Shown: positions 48,241-59,494 of the stretch, piece by piece | Layout: each line of letters opens with the position of its first letter | Numbering within the stretch: the stretch's first letter is position 1 | Assembly: GCA_959347315.1 (NCBI GenBank) | Contig: OY365810.1 | Location: 18,178,358 to 18,242,357 of the forward strand | Direction of reading: 5' to 3' | Length of the DNA stretch: 64,000 bases | Source: Bimastos eiseni | Lineage: Eukaryota > Annelida > Clitellata > Crassiclitellata > Lumbricidae | Position numbers and translations under genes: made by a program | The notes under the pieces: model-generated | The model's database searches: none | What the model was told of the DNA's origin: nothing | The model's input: only the letters and a program-made list of their open reading frames with translations

Positions 48241-49060
48241 GCTAAGTGCGGTATATTATACACCGAGTACGCAGTCAGTGAAACCATTAGATTCTATGCA
48301 GAAATTTAGATATGCAGAGTAGCACAGTAATTTTTCTAAAGTTAAATTTTCGCCTTTCTAAAAGATACAAGTAATGCATTCGTACATACTTTTATAAATT
48401 TAACCAGGTTCTTTCACTCTGTATTTACTATTTAGCCTAGGATTAATAATTGAAAGGGTTATGAATAGGAAACCGAAGCGTGGCAGCCAATCAGTGATCG
48501 TCTTTTCTGATACCTTAGGGGCGATGTTCGTGATCGGCTACGTAGAGAATAAAGTGACATCCGGATTCTCAGCAGGGTAACTTTGAGCATATAGTCTCCG
48601 AAAAGTTCACCTAAATTTGTGCCAATCCAGTCAAAAAATCTACCATTTATAAACATGTTATTTCTATTTCAGGTTCAATATAGGTATTAAGTCGTTTCTT
48701 TTTATATGATTAAAATAACAAGCACGACTGCCGATATGTCTTGCAAATGACCCGGATGTAGTCACAGACATAATTTAGGTCAAACTGATCAATTGCCCAG
48801 TTTCATATTCCTTCCATATTAGTCCGAGATTTTTAAAATGTCAGTCATGTCAAGTTCTTCAATTGCTATATTCAGTAGCTGTCTGCGACTTTAATATTGA
48901 CTGCACATTGTGCGATTTTCCAGAATTTTAGATTGCATTAGAATTATTATGATAAAGTCAGCAGATTGCAATTGCAGATGAAATTGAAAAGTCTGATTAA
49001 CCCAGGTAGAATTACGGACAGAGGATATATGAGGCAGTGACAGAGAAACGAAAGAACAGA
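48241..49060. other. Intergenic
   Basis: No gene or repeat recognised. Confidence 0.35.
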
Positions 49061-49062
49061 AA

Positions 49063-49306
49063 TAAACATATAATTTATATAAATCATAAACATATAACTT
49101 ATATAAAGATATAACTTATATAAACATATAATTTATATAAACATATAATTTATATAAAATATAATTTACATAAACATGTAACTTATATAGACATACAATT
49201 TATATAAACATATAATCAATATAAAGATATAACTTATATAAACATATAATTTATATAAACATAATTAATTTAGACATATGATTAATATAAACATATAAAC
49301 TTATAT
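49063..49306. repeat. AT-rich 17-18 bp minisatellite
   Basis: About 13 diverged copies of aaacatataatttatat. Confidence 0.9.
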
Positions 49307-51345
49307 GAGGACGAATTAGGGAAGAACGAATGAAATAGCGGTGATATATTATGACAAACCGCCATGCATATAGGGTAGGGGTGGTTCTAATCGAGAGTTG
49401 TATTCACGAGTGTATGTCGATGTAGACAACGCAATGGCAACATACAATAAGGTAGAAACAGCAGAGCAGAAGCGACCTGTGCTTACGCGTATACATGTAT
49501 ACAAGGAGTGCATTACCTGATTTCAGAGCGTATACGTTTCTTAATCCGGTAAAAGAGACGAACAAGCGACGATTGAGTTGAGTCGTCGTAACTCGTCGAC
49601 TCAGCTGATGAGAGTCCAGTCTCTCTCTATTTCTTATAAGCCTACTCCACCTTCACTTCTCCCTCTCTGCCTTCCGTCTTCAAAACGACCAGTCTTTTTA
49701 TATGCACCAACACAGACAAATATGTTGCTCCTTGTTTCTCTGTCTTTCTGTTGGTCTGCCTGTTTCTCTGTCTGCTTAAGATTCTTACCCTAACCGCGTC
49801 AATTGACTACAGAAAGCAGAGCAATGACACTCTTTGTCTTTTCGTCTGTAGGTTACTCCGCAGGCTATGTGGGCCTATACACAGAATAGGTCTACGCAAG
49901 ACCACCTGGTGAAAATGTGAGCTTCTCAGATGCCTGGATAATTATACACGTGCATTGTGTAACTATGCGTAACTTACACTATGTGTAACTATCAAAACTG
50001 CGCTAACATTAAAATCCCTGGAAAACGTGTCTTTGCCGATTCGCACCACCAGCAGCACAGCATCAATCGGATCCAATGGTTGCTGAATGCCAGTGTATTT
50101 CGAAGGGCGCATGCACAGATGCTGAAATAGCGGAACTACGCCTCCGCTGCTTCGTATCTGAAGCTGATTTTTTTGGTTTTTGTCGTTGAAGGTAGTTATA
50201 AGACGCCTTCAGAAGAGATTCGTCGGCGATGAATGAATCACAAAGCAATGAATCACGTGGTTCCGTCGTCTCCTGAACAACATTCCTACAAGACTTTTCG
50301 CTTTAGTCTTCGCATGCAGCTGAGACTTGAATGCGCGCGGGAGCTAAGCCGCAGGGAACGGAAGCTGCCAAGATTTTGCGACAAATGGTAGACCTTCAGT
50401 GAATAACATCGCATGTATTGCATCCATCAATGAAGGAAGAACAGAACGAGATGATGGAGAGTCAGGAAAGCAGAGAGAGCGAAGGAAGGAAGCGGAACAG
50501 AGGGAGAGAGAACAGAAAGACGAGTAATAGAAAGAGCAAACATGCTGTACAGCCATTCATTGAGTGACCGTAAAAGATTAACGTTATATACGCTGATTAT
50601 TATTCAGCAGGTTTTTCATAAAATGTCTGTGGTCAAATAACACCACATCGTTGAGTAATCAGGTAATTTACTTCAGTTAGTCAATGGTTCACGGTTACTA
50701 AGTGCATGCTCCCAACTCACAAACTGGACTAGTGATCACGTGCCTTGCGGACAAAACAGCGGAATGCTTGAAAACAACCACCACAGCGCTCATGTGGCAA
50801 AGATACATGTAGGTTCAAGTGACCATAAAGTGATCAATAAGTCGATGAGCCTTCAAATCAATCTGATCTAGTCTGCTAACCTGGCGGGAAAGTTCAATAT
50901 ACAAAGGTTGTCATACGTGCATTGCTAACCATCATGAAGGAAAAAGTGATATCATTATAATTGCTTAAAACACAAAAAATACTTTTAACCCAATTGAAAT
51001 GTTTTGAAGAATGTCATGGATATAACTGCATCTGATTTGGCGTCACATTAGCTTTATGGATTATTTAATCGGCATTCAGTGTTTTAAGAGTTGCAGAGAT
51101 TTTAAATGTACGATGAACTACTCGAAAACTACTGTTTCGTCATTCAATGGTGTTAAACTCTACAAACTAGGAATTGAATTCTTTTTTTCTGCCATGCATG
51201 TACATTGAACCGATTGATAGCAAGATAAATTATAGCCAACCTAAATTATGATAGGTAGGACTCACTCAAACCGTTTGAAAATTACTATAAGCCTACCATA
51301 TAGTTGATGAGACGAATTAAAAGAATTATAGGCCTATCTGATTTG
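49307..51345. other. Intergenic
   Basis: No gene recognised; TAGGCCTA at 51329-51336. Confidence 0.35.
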
Positions 51346-51354
51346 AATGGATAG

Positions 51355-51389
<35 letters not shown>

Positions 51390-51464
51390 GCCTAGATTTC
51401 TAAGGCTTTTCTCAAACCCTTAAGAATCACTTAAGGGTTTGAGAGAAGCCTTAGAAATCTAGGC

Positions 51465-51501
<37 letters not shown>

Positions 51502-51510
51502 CTATCCATT
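51346..51510. repeat. Long hairpin, about 80-bp arms, 5-base loop
   Basis: Arms 51346-51424 and 51430-51510 are complementary from aatggatagataat at the outer end, through (AT)n and caggcctagatttctaaggc, to cccttaag at the loop AATCA. Only one internal mismatch was seen outside the (AT)n runs. May be a fold-back element or an RNA hairpin. Confidence 0.9.
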
Positions 51511-51539
51511 AAAATAAGAAGCTGCCAAGACATTTCTGG

Positions 51540-51683
51540 ACACATCTAGAGATAAACTAATTTGCATTGCTTCCCTTCTTCACCTACTTTCGGATGTATA
51601 ATATGGCGCCATTAGGATCGAAGAAGACATACACTTCTGGCTCTGTTCAATGTCGATACAGCCATCGACGGTCGACCTTCTAA
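51540..51683 (+). pseudogene. LINE RT fragment left of the Harbinger-like element
   Basis: Frames contain ASLLHLLSDV and, shifted, LLALFNVDTAID, matching the LINE pattern ALLHLLSDVY...LLALFDVSAAFD. The copy is interrupted at 51683 and resumes at 53310 with FGISG. Confidence 0.6.
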
Positions 51684-53309
51684 GGGGCCGTTCACATATT
51701 ATATAAGGCATAAAATCACAATTTTTGACCCACCCCCTACCCCTAATAACGTTATATAACAGCAGCCGTGAACCCCTCCCCCCACTCCTATATTATATAA
51801 CAAACATGCTACCTACCCCCCTACCCCACCGCAGTCTATAAGCACGTTAAAAACAATCAACATATTTCTACCCCACCCCAGTCTATAAGCACGTTAAAAA
51901 ACAATCAACATATTTCTACCCCACCGCAGTCTATAAGCACGTTAAAAACAATCAACATATTTCTACCCCACCCCAGTCTATAAGCACGTTAAAAAACAAT
52001 CAACATATTTCTACCCCACCGCTGTCTATAAGCACGTTAAAAACAATCAACATATTTCTACCCCACCCCAGTCTATAAGCACGTTAAAAAACAATCAACA
52101 TATTTCTACCCCACCGCAGTCTATAAGCACGTTAAAAACAATCAACATATTTCTACCCCACCCCAGTCTATAAGCACGTTAAAAAACAATCAACATATTT
52201 CTACCCCACCGCAGTCTATAAGCACGTTAAAAAAACAATCAACATATTTCTACCCCACCGCAGTCTATAAGCACGTTAAAAGACAGACAATCGACATAAT
52301 TGTATTGCACAATTTGAAACTTTTATAATAATACAATGTTAGTTAGCACTTTAATAGTAGTGATAATTGCCTTCATCTATTTCAAGAACTGTAGCAAAAA
52401 AATCATCATACATCCAATTAGCTATGTGACAAAAGCTATCTTAAAATTGCGTACTCTCTCGTGTCAATGATGATTAGACCGGATGTATGGATCCATGCTT
52501 CTCTGCATCTTAATATTCGGACTTTTAATGGCGCTAAATTCACTTGTATTAATTACGGTAACTAATTGGGTAGTCGACGATTGTCACCATTTATCTACAT
52601 GTAGGCCTACTAAAACAGCATGATAATACATGGTAGTGACGTACATCCTATTTAAAAGCACTATTTTAGTTTCCCTCTTGTTTTGCACTAGATATGAGCA
52701 TTACAGTATCACACAGAATGGATTGGTTTAATATTGCACTGTCACGTATTTATCGATAGATTTGCGGTACATTACTCTACCTATTTAATAGCGTATGATG
52801 TATACAAAGCGTATACTACAACTGCAATTAGGTATTTAAGCAAACATAAACTATGCGCACATACTATAGAAAACGAAATCAAACATTATGATAATGCCTA
52901 CCAAAATAATTGTTTCAAGTGAATAAACTTTAATTTAAGCCAAAATCAAAATAAAGCACACAGAATTGAATTTTAGAGCGTTTCAAGCTATGCAAGGGAA
53001 ATTGTTAAAATTGCAAATAGGAAATTATTAAAAGTGGATTTATAAGTAATAAGTAAGAACGCCAGGTGGCAGCTAATGGTGCTAGTTTTGGTTCACAACG
53101 TATAGTGAACTTCGATTAAACAATGAAGGTCCGTGGTATATGGAATTTCCAATTGGCTGCAAACAGGCAAAATAGCATAAGCTGAAAAAAAGTTTGATAT
53201 AGAACAAAACCTTCAACCTACCCACCCCCTACCCTACACAATATAACGCTAACAAAACAGGAACCCACCCACCTACTCCTTGAGCGTTATATAATATGTG
53301 AACGGCCCC
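51684..53309. mobile_element. PIF/Harbinger-like non-autonomous transposon
   Basis: 23-bp perfect terminal inverted repeat starting GGGGCCGTTCACATATTATA at 51684 and complemented at 53309. Both ends are bordered by TAA (51681-51683 and 53310-53312), the TWA duplication of PIF/Harbinger elements. Subterminal C-rich stretches (cccaccccctacccc) occur on both sides. The 1,626-bp element has no transposase; its longest frame is 62 codons. It carries the 47/48-bp minisatellite. The Harbinger assignment rests on TAA alone; other 3-bp-duplicating families are possible. Confidence 0.78.
51822..52285. repeat. 47/48-bp dimeric minisatellite inside the transposon
   Basis: Ten units with start words gtctata at 51834, 51881, 51929, 51976, 52024, 52071, 52119, 52166, 52214 and 52263. 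Units alternate 47 and 48 bases (A5 versus A6, and CCCC versus CCGC), so the amplified unit is a 95-bp dimer. Confidence 0.95.
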
Positions 53310-54255
53310 TAATCCATCGTTCACTAATTTCTTTTGGCATTTCTGGTTACAAACCGATTGAATGTGCTGATGTCCCGCACTGTATTTGATCCACTAAGTC
53401 TCAGAGTTGTATTGCCATTTGCCACTCCTTTGGTCTGCCGCCTCAGGTCTCTGGTGGTCTTGGACCATTGCTGTTCATTTTATACACTGTTTAACTTGCA
53501 ACTGCGCTGCGCTCTCGCGTTGCTTTGAATCAGCCCCACTCTGCTGATATTCAAGCGATCTGCATAGTCCGGTATCTAATGCTCTGACCACTGTAGGCAC
53601 AAGCAAAACGCTGTGAAGGCACGTGGCAATTGGAAACCGTCCAATCTTCTGCGCTTCAACGCTTCCAAAACGAAATTCAAATGACTGGGTAATGGGCGGC
53701 AGCTGAAAATGGATCTTCAGGCCAATTCTATCAACTTCCTTCACTTTGTCTTATCGGCATCCGTCCGAAATCTTGGAGCTGTTCTTGGCTATGAATTCAT
53801 CCTCACATGTTACGCTCTTTTGTGAAACTGGCAAAGAATCTCTTCAGAACGGGTGCATATACTACTCATGGCTCGTATTACATGCGTAAGCAGCGTAACG
53901 TACTTCAATGGATTCCTGTTTCCTAGTACATTGAATTTAGGATCTCGGTCTGGATATGGTGGCGGCATTTAAGAAGTGTCCAGTTTACTTGATGGAGTTC
54001 TGTTGCCCCATTTCGTGTTGTGTTGCCCGCAGAAATCTTCGCTTTGCGTCTCGAGGAGAACTTGTAGTTCCCTTTGTGAGCATTTCGAATACGCAACAAC
54101 GCCATGTCTTTTTCAGTGGTTGGGCCGACAACATCGCATGACCTTCCTTCACACATGCGTATTCTTCAGCGTGCGGCATCTGAGAACCAATCTTCAACCA
54201 CGTATATAGTTGGGCTGGAAGCGCATCTGAGTAGGTCACCTCGGTGGAGCGTTAT
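53310..54255 (+). pseudogene. LINE RT C-terminal part and tail, right of the Harbinger-like element
   Basis: Frames contain FGISG, a degraded GLPPQVSGGLGPLLFILYT (from GVPQGSVLGPLLFILYT), FRISVWIWW, then RGELVVPF and FSVVGPTTSHDLPSHMR, the conserved C-terminal LINE motif. The tail is gtaagccctgtgaatgaatgaataaatgaatga. Many stops and shifts; dead. Confidence 0.75.
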
Positions 54256-54819
54256 GTAAGCCCTGTGAATGAATGAATAAATGAATGATTGAATGGATGA
54301 GTAGATAGTAAGAAAGTGTTTTAAACTCATAAAGAAATTACTAGAGAGACAATTGTTTCTTAAATACTTGCGGAAAGCATGACATATTAAAACGAGAAAC
54401 ACAGGCAGATGCTCTGCGGAGAGAGTTGATGAATAGCTAATCTATATTAAAAGATCTTCGGACTTGATGACTGATGATTGAATAGTGATACACAAGTATG
54501 GAGATAGGAAGGACGCGAGTTCTGCACCGGCTAGCCCCAAAATATCTGCGTAATCCAGAAGGCTGTGGGCGACATTCAAGGACTATTCTTTGACGCGTTC
54601 GGGTCGGACGTAAATCAGACGCACCTTCCATCACGGCTGTCGATTTCCTCGAATCCTTCAAATAAAATGTACTTTCAATCCCCGAGGCTCCTCCGCCGTC
54701 ATTTACTTCAACGGATAGCCTGAGTCCGATTTCTAGTCAGGAGCCGAGGCAAATCATCCTCGCTTCCGACCTAAAAACCCGCGAGCTGGATCCTCTTCCC
54801 ACTTTCCTCCTTCAAGAAA
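54256..54819. other. Intergenic, upstream of the small secreted ORF
   Basis: No known motif. An in-frame stop (taa in cctaaaaaccc, about 54765) precedes the ATG at 54820. Confidence 0.35.
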
Positions 54820-54981
54820 ATGTGGATCTTCTTCTTCCTTTCCTCACTCTTCTTTTCTGCAGCCGTTTCCTCCAGGGAAGGCATTCTCTCGCCATCGCAG
54901 AAAAAGTCCACCCTTGCATTCTGGTTCCAGTTCTCAAACATTGAAGATGCTCAGCAGAAATTAGACAAGTCCGACAAATGA
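54820..54981 (+). CDS. Candidate small secreted protein, 53 aa
   Basis: Open frame of 53 codons. Residues 1-18 (MWIFFFLSSLFFSAAVSS) have the shape of a signal peptide: short polar start, hydrophobic core of about 12, small residues before a likely cleavage after S17 or S18. The mature part is 35 residues with KK at 28-29, FWFQF at 34-38 and a charged C-terminus. A in position -3 gives a fair Kozak context, and an in-frame stop lies upstream. No cysteines and no amidation signal. It could be a first exon or a chance frame; codon evidence is too short to judge. Confidence 0.35.
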   Translation: MWIFFFLSSLFFSAAVSSREGILSPSQKKSTLAFWFQFSNIEDAQQKLDKSDK

Positions 54982-55104
54982 TAATTATGTCAAAGGTGAA
55001 TGTATAGTAAGAGTGGTCAAAGTCCTATCAAATTTCAAGACCCAGGTATTTTGGATCGACAGATAGGCCAGTAGTTGTTGTATAGCGGACACTGAGCCAC
55101 TGGA
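54982..55104. other. Short spacer
   Basis: A gtaag word at 55007 could be a splice donor but lies after the stop. Nothing else seen. Confidence 0.3.
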
Positions 55105-55425
55105 CGTACAAAGAGGCATACGCACACGGACAAGCAGCCATACGCATACGGACAACCACACGGACACGCATACGCACACGGACAACCACACGGACACGCA
55201 TACGCACACATACAATCACACATACGCACACATACAAATACACATACGCACACATACATACATACAATGACACGCACACATACAAGCACACGGACCCGCA
55301 CACATGCAAAGACACATACGCACACATACATACATACAATGACACGCACACATACACGCACATATACAAAGACATGCGCACACAGACACGCACACATACA
55401 CACATACACACACGCAAGAGACATG
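55105..55425. repeat. (CACACATACG)n-type microsatellite
   Basis: Imperfect acacgcacacatac repeats. Antisense frames reading VCVCVRVC are artefacts. Confidence 0.92.
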
Positions 55426-56030
55426 CCCATTTTTGGTTTACGGCTCAGTCATTGGCGGAACGGCGGCTGGACCTTGGCGAAGGCTAGGACTCTAACCATA
55501 ACATCATTCCTATTGGACAACGGTAGCATGGGAGCCTGTGCATACTCTAGGACTCTACAATGGCAATAAGGAATCCAATGTATTGTAAGAGCATTAACAT
55601 TGTTCTAAATGTGTATATTATCAAGAAATACGATCATCACAACCCTAATTCTCTTAATGAAATATAAAATTGAAACATTTGAAACTTTACTGGGTAATAA
55701 TAAAAATACTACTACTAATAATAATAATAATAATAATAATGATGATGATGATGATGATGATGATTGTAATGATAGTATCTCTTTCTATCCATTGAATATC
55801 AATTAGCAGAGCGTGCTAATCGATTGAAACAGTACTGAGACAATTGTTTGGTAGGACCAGTTCTAGGACCAGTATGATTAATTAAGTAACATCAATCGCC
55901 ACTAGTTCTGAGCTGCATGGCCGTGTCTCCATTTTTGTGATTACATTTGTGGTCTTGCATCCTCTAGGCCGTAGGCTTATGTAGGGCCTATATTTCAAAG
56001 ATACTAATCTTGTTCAATTTATTCATCGTT

Positions 56031-56031
<1 letters not shown>
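55426..56031. other. Intergenic with (AAT)n(GAT)n
   Basis: Trinucleotide run at 55715-55765. No gene recognised. Confidence 0.4.
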
Positions 56032-56091
<60 letters not shown>

Positions 56092-56117
56092 CATTATTAT
56101 CCTCATCATTATTATTA
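56032..56117. repeat. (ATT)n at the 3' side of element A1
   Basis: ATT run with a few ATC interruptions. Read on the coding strand of A1 this is (TAA)n. Confidence 0.95.
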
Positions 56118-56125
56118 TATATGTT

Positions 56126-56866
56126 TCACATTATGCTGTTATCGCCCATGATGAGCTCAGTGAGTGTTGGCAATGTCCCGAAGAGGCAAGCTGCGTTCCC
56201 ACGCTGAAGAACAACTGAGATACGTTGGAACAGAAATGACGTCTCCATTGGATCGTGGGTTGCAGCACTCGTTCGACTACCCAACTCTGAGATGAACTCC
56301 AGTCCTTCACTGCTCCAAGCGCCGCCGGATTCCAAGGAGAGGGCTACGAAGTCGTGGGTGTTGGTTATGGTGGAATACTTGGCCCTCTTCGTCTTAGCTG
56401 CGCGTTCGGCTGCTTCGCCAGCTCTGATAGATGTGTGGGCAAGATGTGACTTGGCGTAGGTGTCGGGCACTGTCACATCCCATGACAGACATCGACCACG
56501 TGTCCAAGGAATGAGCGTGACGCCGTCCGGTCGCTTTCCATCTTCTCTTAGCAAGCCGAGAGGTTCCTTTTGCGCTGGAATCTTCGCCCTGCCAAGAGCT
56601 CTCCGAATGACATCGTTCAACATGCTGTGTCGTTGATGTTTTCCGCTGCCTCTTCTACAAATTAGTCCATGGAGCCCTTTTGCGTCGACGCTCTCTTGAC
56701 ATCGGTGACACAAAAGTGGCTCGCAGAGCGTCGTTCCTAGCCTCAACCCGGCTGCCAGTCGTACATCCTCGTTTGAGAGGCGCAGGCCTAGGCAGTCACA
56801 GGGGGCGCTAGCATCCAGTCTCCAGAATGAGGTGCTCTTGAGGCCAGCAGGCGAGCACGGTCGCAT
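56126..56866 (-). CDS. A1 C-terminal restriction-like endonuclease frame
   Basis: 246-codon frame overlapping the end of the RT frame in another frame. Residues 53-80 hold CxxC...H...C...HQRH (C53, C56, H66, C70, H77, H80), the zinc motif preceding the nuclease in R2-type elements. K111-R112-P113-D114 and, 16 residues later, WDVTV with D130 fit a PD-(D/E)XK core; candidate lysines follow at 139 and 158. The C-terminus has FLFQRISVVLQRGNA, also found in element B2. In the ancestral protein this was presumably fused to the RT; here the first roughly 15 residues read out of frame. It could be reached by frameshifting or re-initiation at the ATG at 56866, or the copy may be defective. Confidence 0.75.
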   Translation of the reverse strand: MRPCSPAGLKSTSFWRLDASAPCDCLGLRLSNEDVRLAAGLRLGTTLCEPLLCHRCQESVDAKGLHGLICRRGSGKHQRHSMLNDVIRRALGRAKIPAQKEPLGLLREDGKRPDGVTLIPWTRGRCLSWDVTVPDTYAKSHLAHTSIRAGEAAERAAKTKRAKYSTITNTHDFVALSLESGGAWSSEGLEFISELGSRTSAATHDPMETSFLFQRISVVLQRGNAACLFGTLPTLTELIMGDNSIM

Positions 56867-59106
56867 GGATTGTTATGGGAATCCAGCAGACCTTTCCATG
56901 CCTTGTCTGTGAATCGGAGGTCCCATTCATTCTGGCAATGACTCGCTGCTCCTGTTGGTGGTTCTGCATCTGTCAGGGTCTTCCAAGCGTTGAATGCTGA
57001 ACTCGCAAGTTCATATGGTTCCTCAGCAGACTCTGTTGGTAGGATGCATGCCTGGAGTTCGCTTGTACTAGCAGCAGAAGCCAGAAAGGCAGAAAGTGCC
57101 AGCGTAGATGCACAACGAACTCCCAGACCACCATCTCTCACCGGCAAAGAAGCCTGGAGCCAGCGGTCATCGTCAAGGTCCACATTTAAAATGGTTGACA
57201 GTCCTTCTCTCAGCAGTTGATCAAACCGAGCCAAGCCCGGGCAATCAGCGCAGACGGCTGTGCGCAGACTGTACAAGAGCTTCGGTACACTTAGACTGTT
57301 TCTCAGCAGAACCAGAGCGTCATGTGTATAAAGCAAGGACAATCTTCCGATTGCCCTCTCGAGGTCATTGGCCTTTGAATTAACGACCATGTTCACAGCT
57401 GGACCTGAAATTAGAGGTGCACCCAACAAGGTCATGTCCTCGAGGGCTATGTTCGTGAATTCTTGGAACGCAGGGTCATTGTTCGGCATCTGGGTGTTGT
57501 GACACGCGATTTCGCATTTGCTGCGGTTCAATAGCAATCCCAGATTCTTTGATTCCTGCTCGATTAATTGAACGTCGTCGGCCACTGTTTCCTTGTTACC
57601 TCCCAATGTCAGGTCATCCAGATATCCGATACGCAGATCCGAACGAAGCTTCATCAGGATCGGTTGCAGCACAAGACAGAATTCCAGAGGTCCCAAAGGA
57701 TCGCCTTGCTGCGTTCCTTCTTCGGATCGAATTGTGCTTGAACCATAGCGCAACAGTGGACGGTTTGAATAGGCAGCGTGAGCAAAGTGGTAGAGCTCTG
57801 GGATCTCTCTAACAACTGCCTCTAGAAGACAATCTCTGCGCAGAGTGTTAAAGGCATTGGCGAAGTCGAGCTTCACTAGGACGCTGTCCTCAGGCATTGT
57901 GGAAATCCAGCGACGTGTCGCATGGACAGCTGCCTCAGCGCCTCCTGGAATGCCTACCCCAAGCTGAATGGGGGCGAGCAGTTGAGGCAGCCTTGTAACC
58001 GCATGCGAATTAGCGCACTTTGCCGCCAGACGACGCCATGTGTAGCCCACGGCGATCGGTCTTACGCCTCCGTCCTTCTTGCTCAGGGCTATAAGGTTTG
58101 CCCCATAGATGACCTCATTCACCTCTTCGGATAGACCTCCCTTTAGGAGCAGATTGACAAGGTCAGATAGATGTTGCCCGATGTTGTCATCTACTCCATA
58201 GGCCATCAGATCCTTTAAGTGTTGTGGAGTAATGCCATCTGGACCACCAGCCGAACCCGCAGGGAAAGAGGAGATTGCCCTAGCGACATCTTCTTTAGAA
58301 ACTTGAAGCGGGATGAAGCGATCGGAACTGTCTGGATCACATGGGGTTCTCCTGTCCACTGGTGCAGGCGGGTGCTTTTTCTTAAGCGCGGCCAGAGTTT
58401 CAGGTGTGTCCAGTGCCGGTTTATCCTCGCTGCAGATGAGACGGATGGCTGCCTTGAAATTGCCTTCCTCCAGCTTGCTTGCAATTGTTGAGGCTAAATA
58501 CCTGGCGTGGTCGCATTTAGCGGACTTGAGCTTACGACTTGACGTCAGTGGCAATTCATCGTTAGTTGACTGGTCTGGTCCCTGCAGTCCCCATTCAGTA
58601 ATGCGGGACAAAATCATCTTGGTCATGTTGTGCTTTCGTCCACCTCTTCTTGGCTTCACTAGTACAGTTCCACCGAAGGCCAGCAAATCGAACCATTTTG
58701 CAACGCAATTTGATTCTCTTACAATTGCTTGGATTATATCGGCCAGGAGAGCAGCACAAGATGGCCTTGCTGCTTTTGGGATTCTCTTAATCAGAAGACC
58801 GGGTGAAACAGGATGTGAGAGCTGAGAAGCGATCGGCCCAACGTCCGTCGACAGCTCCCGTGAGTAAGAGATCTGCACGCTAGTGGTAGAAGACGACTGT
58901 CTTGTGGTATTATGCTTTAAAGGGCCGTCCGCCGGTGGCTGGTCGGAACCTGGACAAGGGGCGGTTCGAGGGCCGTGCCGGTGCATCGTGCCATCTGAGG
59001 CATGGGTTTTGAAGGACAACCAACACACCCCGCAAACCCCCTGGCCCTTACAAGGTTTTTGACTCATCTGAGTTTCAAATCGGTTTGTTTTCAAATGCGC
59101 CGCCAT
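56788..59106 (-). CDS. A1 zinc-knuckle and reverse transcriptase
   Basis: 772-codon uninterrupted frame. Residues 25-51: CGVC...HRHGPR..PCPG, a C-x2-C...H-x-H...C putative nucleic-acid-binding motif. RT spans about 280-560: AGGPDGITPQHL (286-297), KLDFANAF with D414, TQQGDPLGPL (465-474), and YLDD (495-498) followed by LTLGG. The thumb-like part includes LNRSKCEI and LPVRDGGLGVR (655-664). The YLDD box and GDPLGPL block are unlike CR1/Jockey (YADD, GSVLGPLLF), placing this in a different non-LTR lineage; together with the C-terminal nuclease I infer an R2/R4/NeSL-type (restriction-like endonuclease) group, clade undetermined. All RT catalytic residues are present. The ATG at 59106 follows a gcggcgc context within the conserved block. 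Confidence 0.88.
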   Translation of the reverse strand: MAAHLKTNRFETQMSQKPCKGQGVCGVCWLSFKTHASDGTMHRHGPRTAPCPGSDQPPADGPLKHNTTRQSSSTTSVQISYSRELSTDVGPIASQLSHPVSPGLLIKRIPKAARPSCAALLADIIQAIVRESNCVAKWFDLLAFGGTVLVKPRRGGRKHNMTKMILSRITEWGLQGPDQSTNDELPLTSSRKLKSAKCDHARYLASTIASKLEEGNFKAAIRLICSEDKPALDTPETLAALKKKHPPAPVDRRTPCDPDSSDRFIPLQVSKEDVARAISSFPAGSAGGPDGITPQHLKDLMAYGVDDNIGQHLSDLVNLLLKGGLSEEVNEVIYGANLIALSKKDGGVRPIAVGYTWRRLAAKCANSHAVTRLPQLLAPIQLGVGIPGGAEAAVHATRRWISTMPEDSVLVKLDFANAFNTLRRDCLLEAVVREIPELYHFAHAAYSNRPLLRYGSSTIRSEEGTQQGDPLGPLEFCLVLQPILMKLRSDLRIGYLDDLTLGGNKETVADDVQLIEQESKNLGLLLNRSKCEIACHNTQMPNNDPAFQEFTNIALEDMTLLGAPLISGPAVNMVVNSKANDLERAIGRLSLLYTHDALVLLRNSLSVPKLLYSLRTAVCADCPGLARFDQLLREGLSTILNVDLDDDRWLQASLPVRDGGLGVRCASTLALSAFLASAASTSELQACILPTESAEEPYELASSAFNAWKTLTDAEPPTGAASHCQNEWDLRFTDKAWKGLLDSHNNPCDRARLLASRAPHSGDWMLAPPVTA

Positions 59107-59406
59107 TTAAACAGTAATCGTTGCCATTGGCAACGTTGACGTCGTTGGCCTTAAAGCATGGCAAGCGGCCATCAATTCAAATGCACGGCTACATATAAGT
59201 TGAAACGAAAGTTTGACAAACCAATCGTGTTGTGGTCTTGGCGAATAAGATGTGGTGAATATAATCAATCGGGTCACGAGTTGTTAATCCATTAGACGAT
59301 GCTAAAATCCAACTCTGACGATTACTCGTTACGCGGTATTTTTGCAAAATAGTCGGACATTAAAAATTTTCCGTCCACCACGTCCGCTGCCTCAAATCGA
59401 CCTCCA

Positions 59407-59454
59407 ATTATTATTATTATTATTATTATTATTATCATTATTATTATTATTATA
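59407..59454. repeat. (ATT)n between A1 and A2
   Basis: Serves both as the 5' boundary of A1 and the 3' (TAA)n side of A2. Confidence 0.95.
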
Positions 59455-59494
59455 CATATATGTTTCACATTATGCTGTTATCGCCCATGATGAG

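Larger units (their letters stand above)
56118..59405 (-). mobile_element. Non-LTR retrotransposon A1, restriction-like-endonuclease type, near full length
   Basis: A 3.29 kb element on the minus strand, bounded on both sides by (ATT)n. From its 5' end: about 300 bases of 5' UTR (59107-59405) with blocks shared with element B1 (cgtcagagttggatttt, ctcgtgacccgat, atggcggcgca), the zinc-knuckle/RT frame, the endonuclease frame, then a short 3' UTR running into (TAA)n. The 5' UTR similarity to B1 ends where the microsatellite starts, so the 5' end appears complete. Target duplication cannot be read inside the microsatellite. Confidence 0.85.

Noticed and set aside
51822..52285. CRISPR-like array of regular repeats
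   Set aside because: Units are continuous 47/48-bp tandem copies with no unique spacers, inside a eukaryotic transposon.
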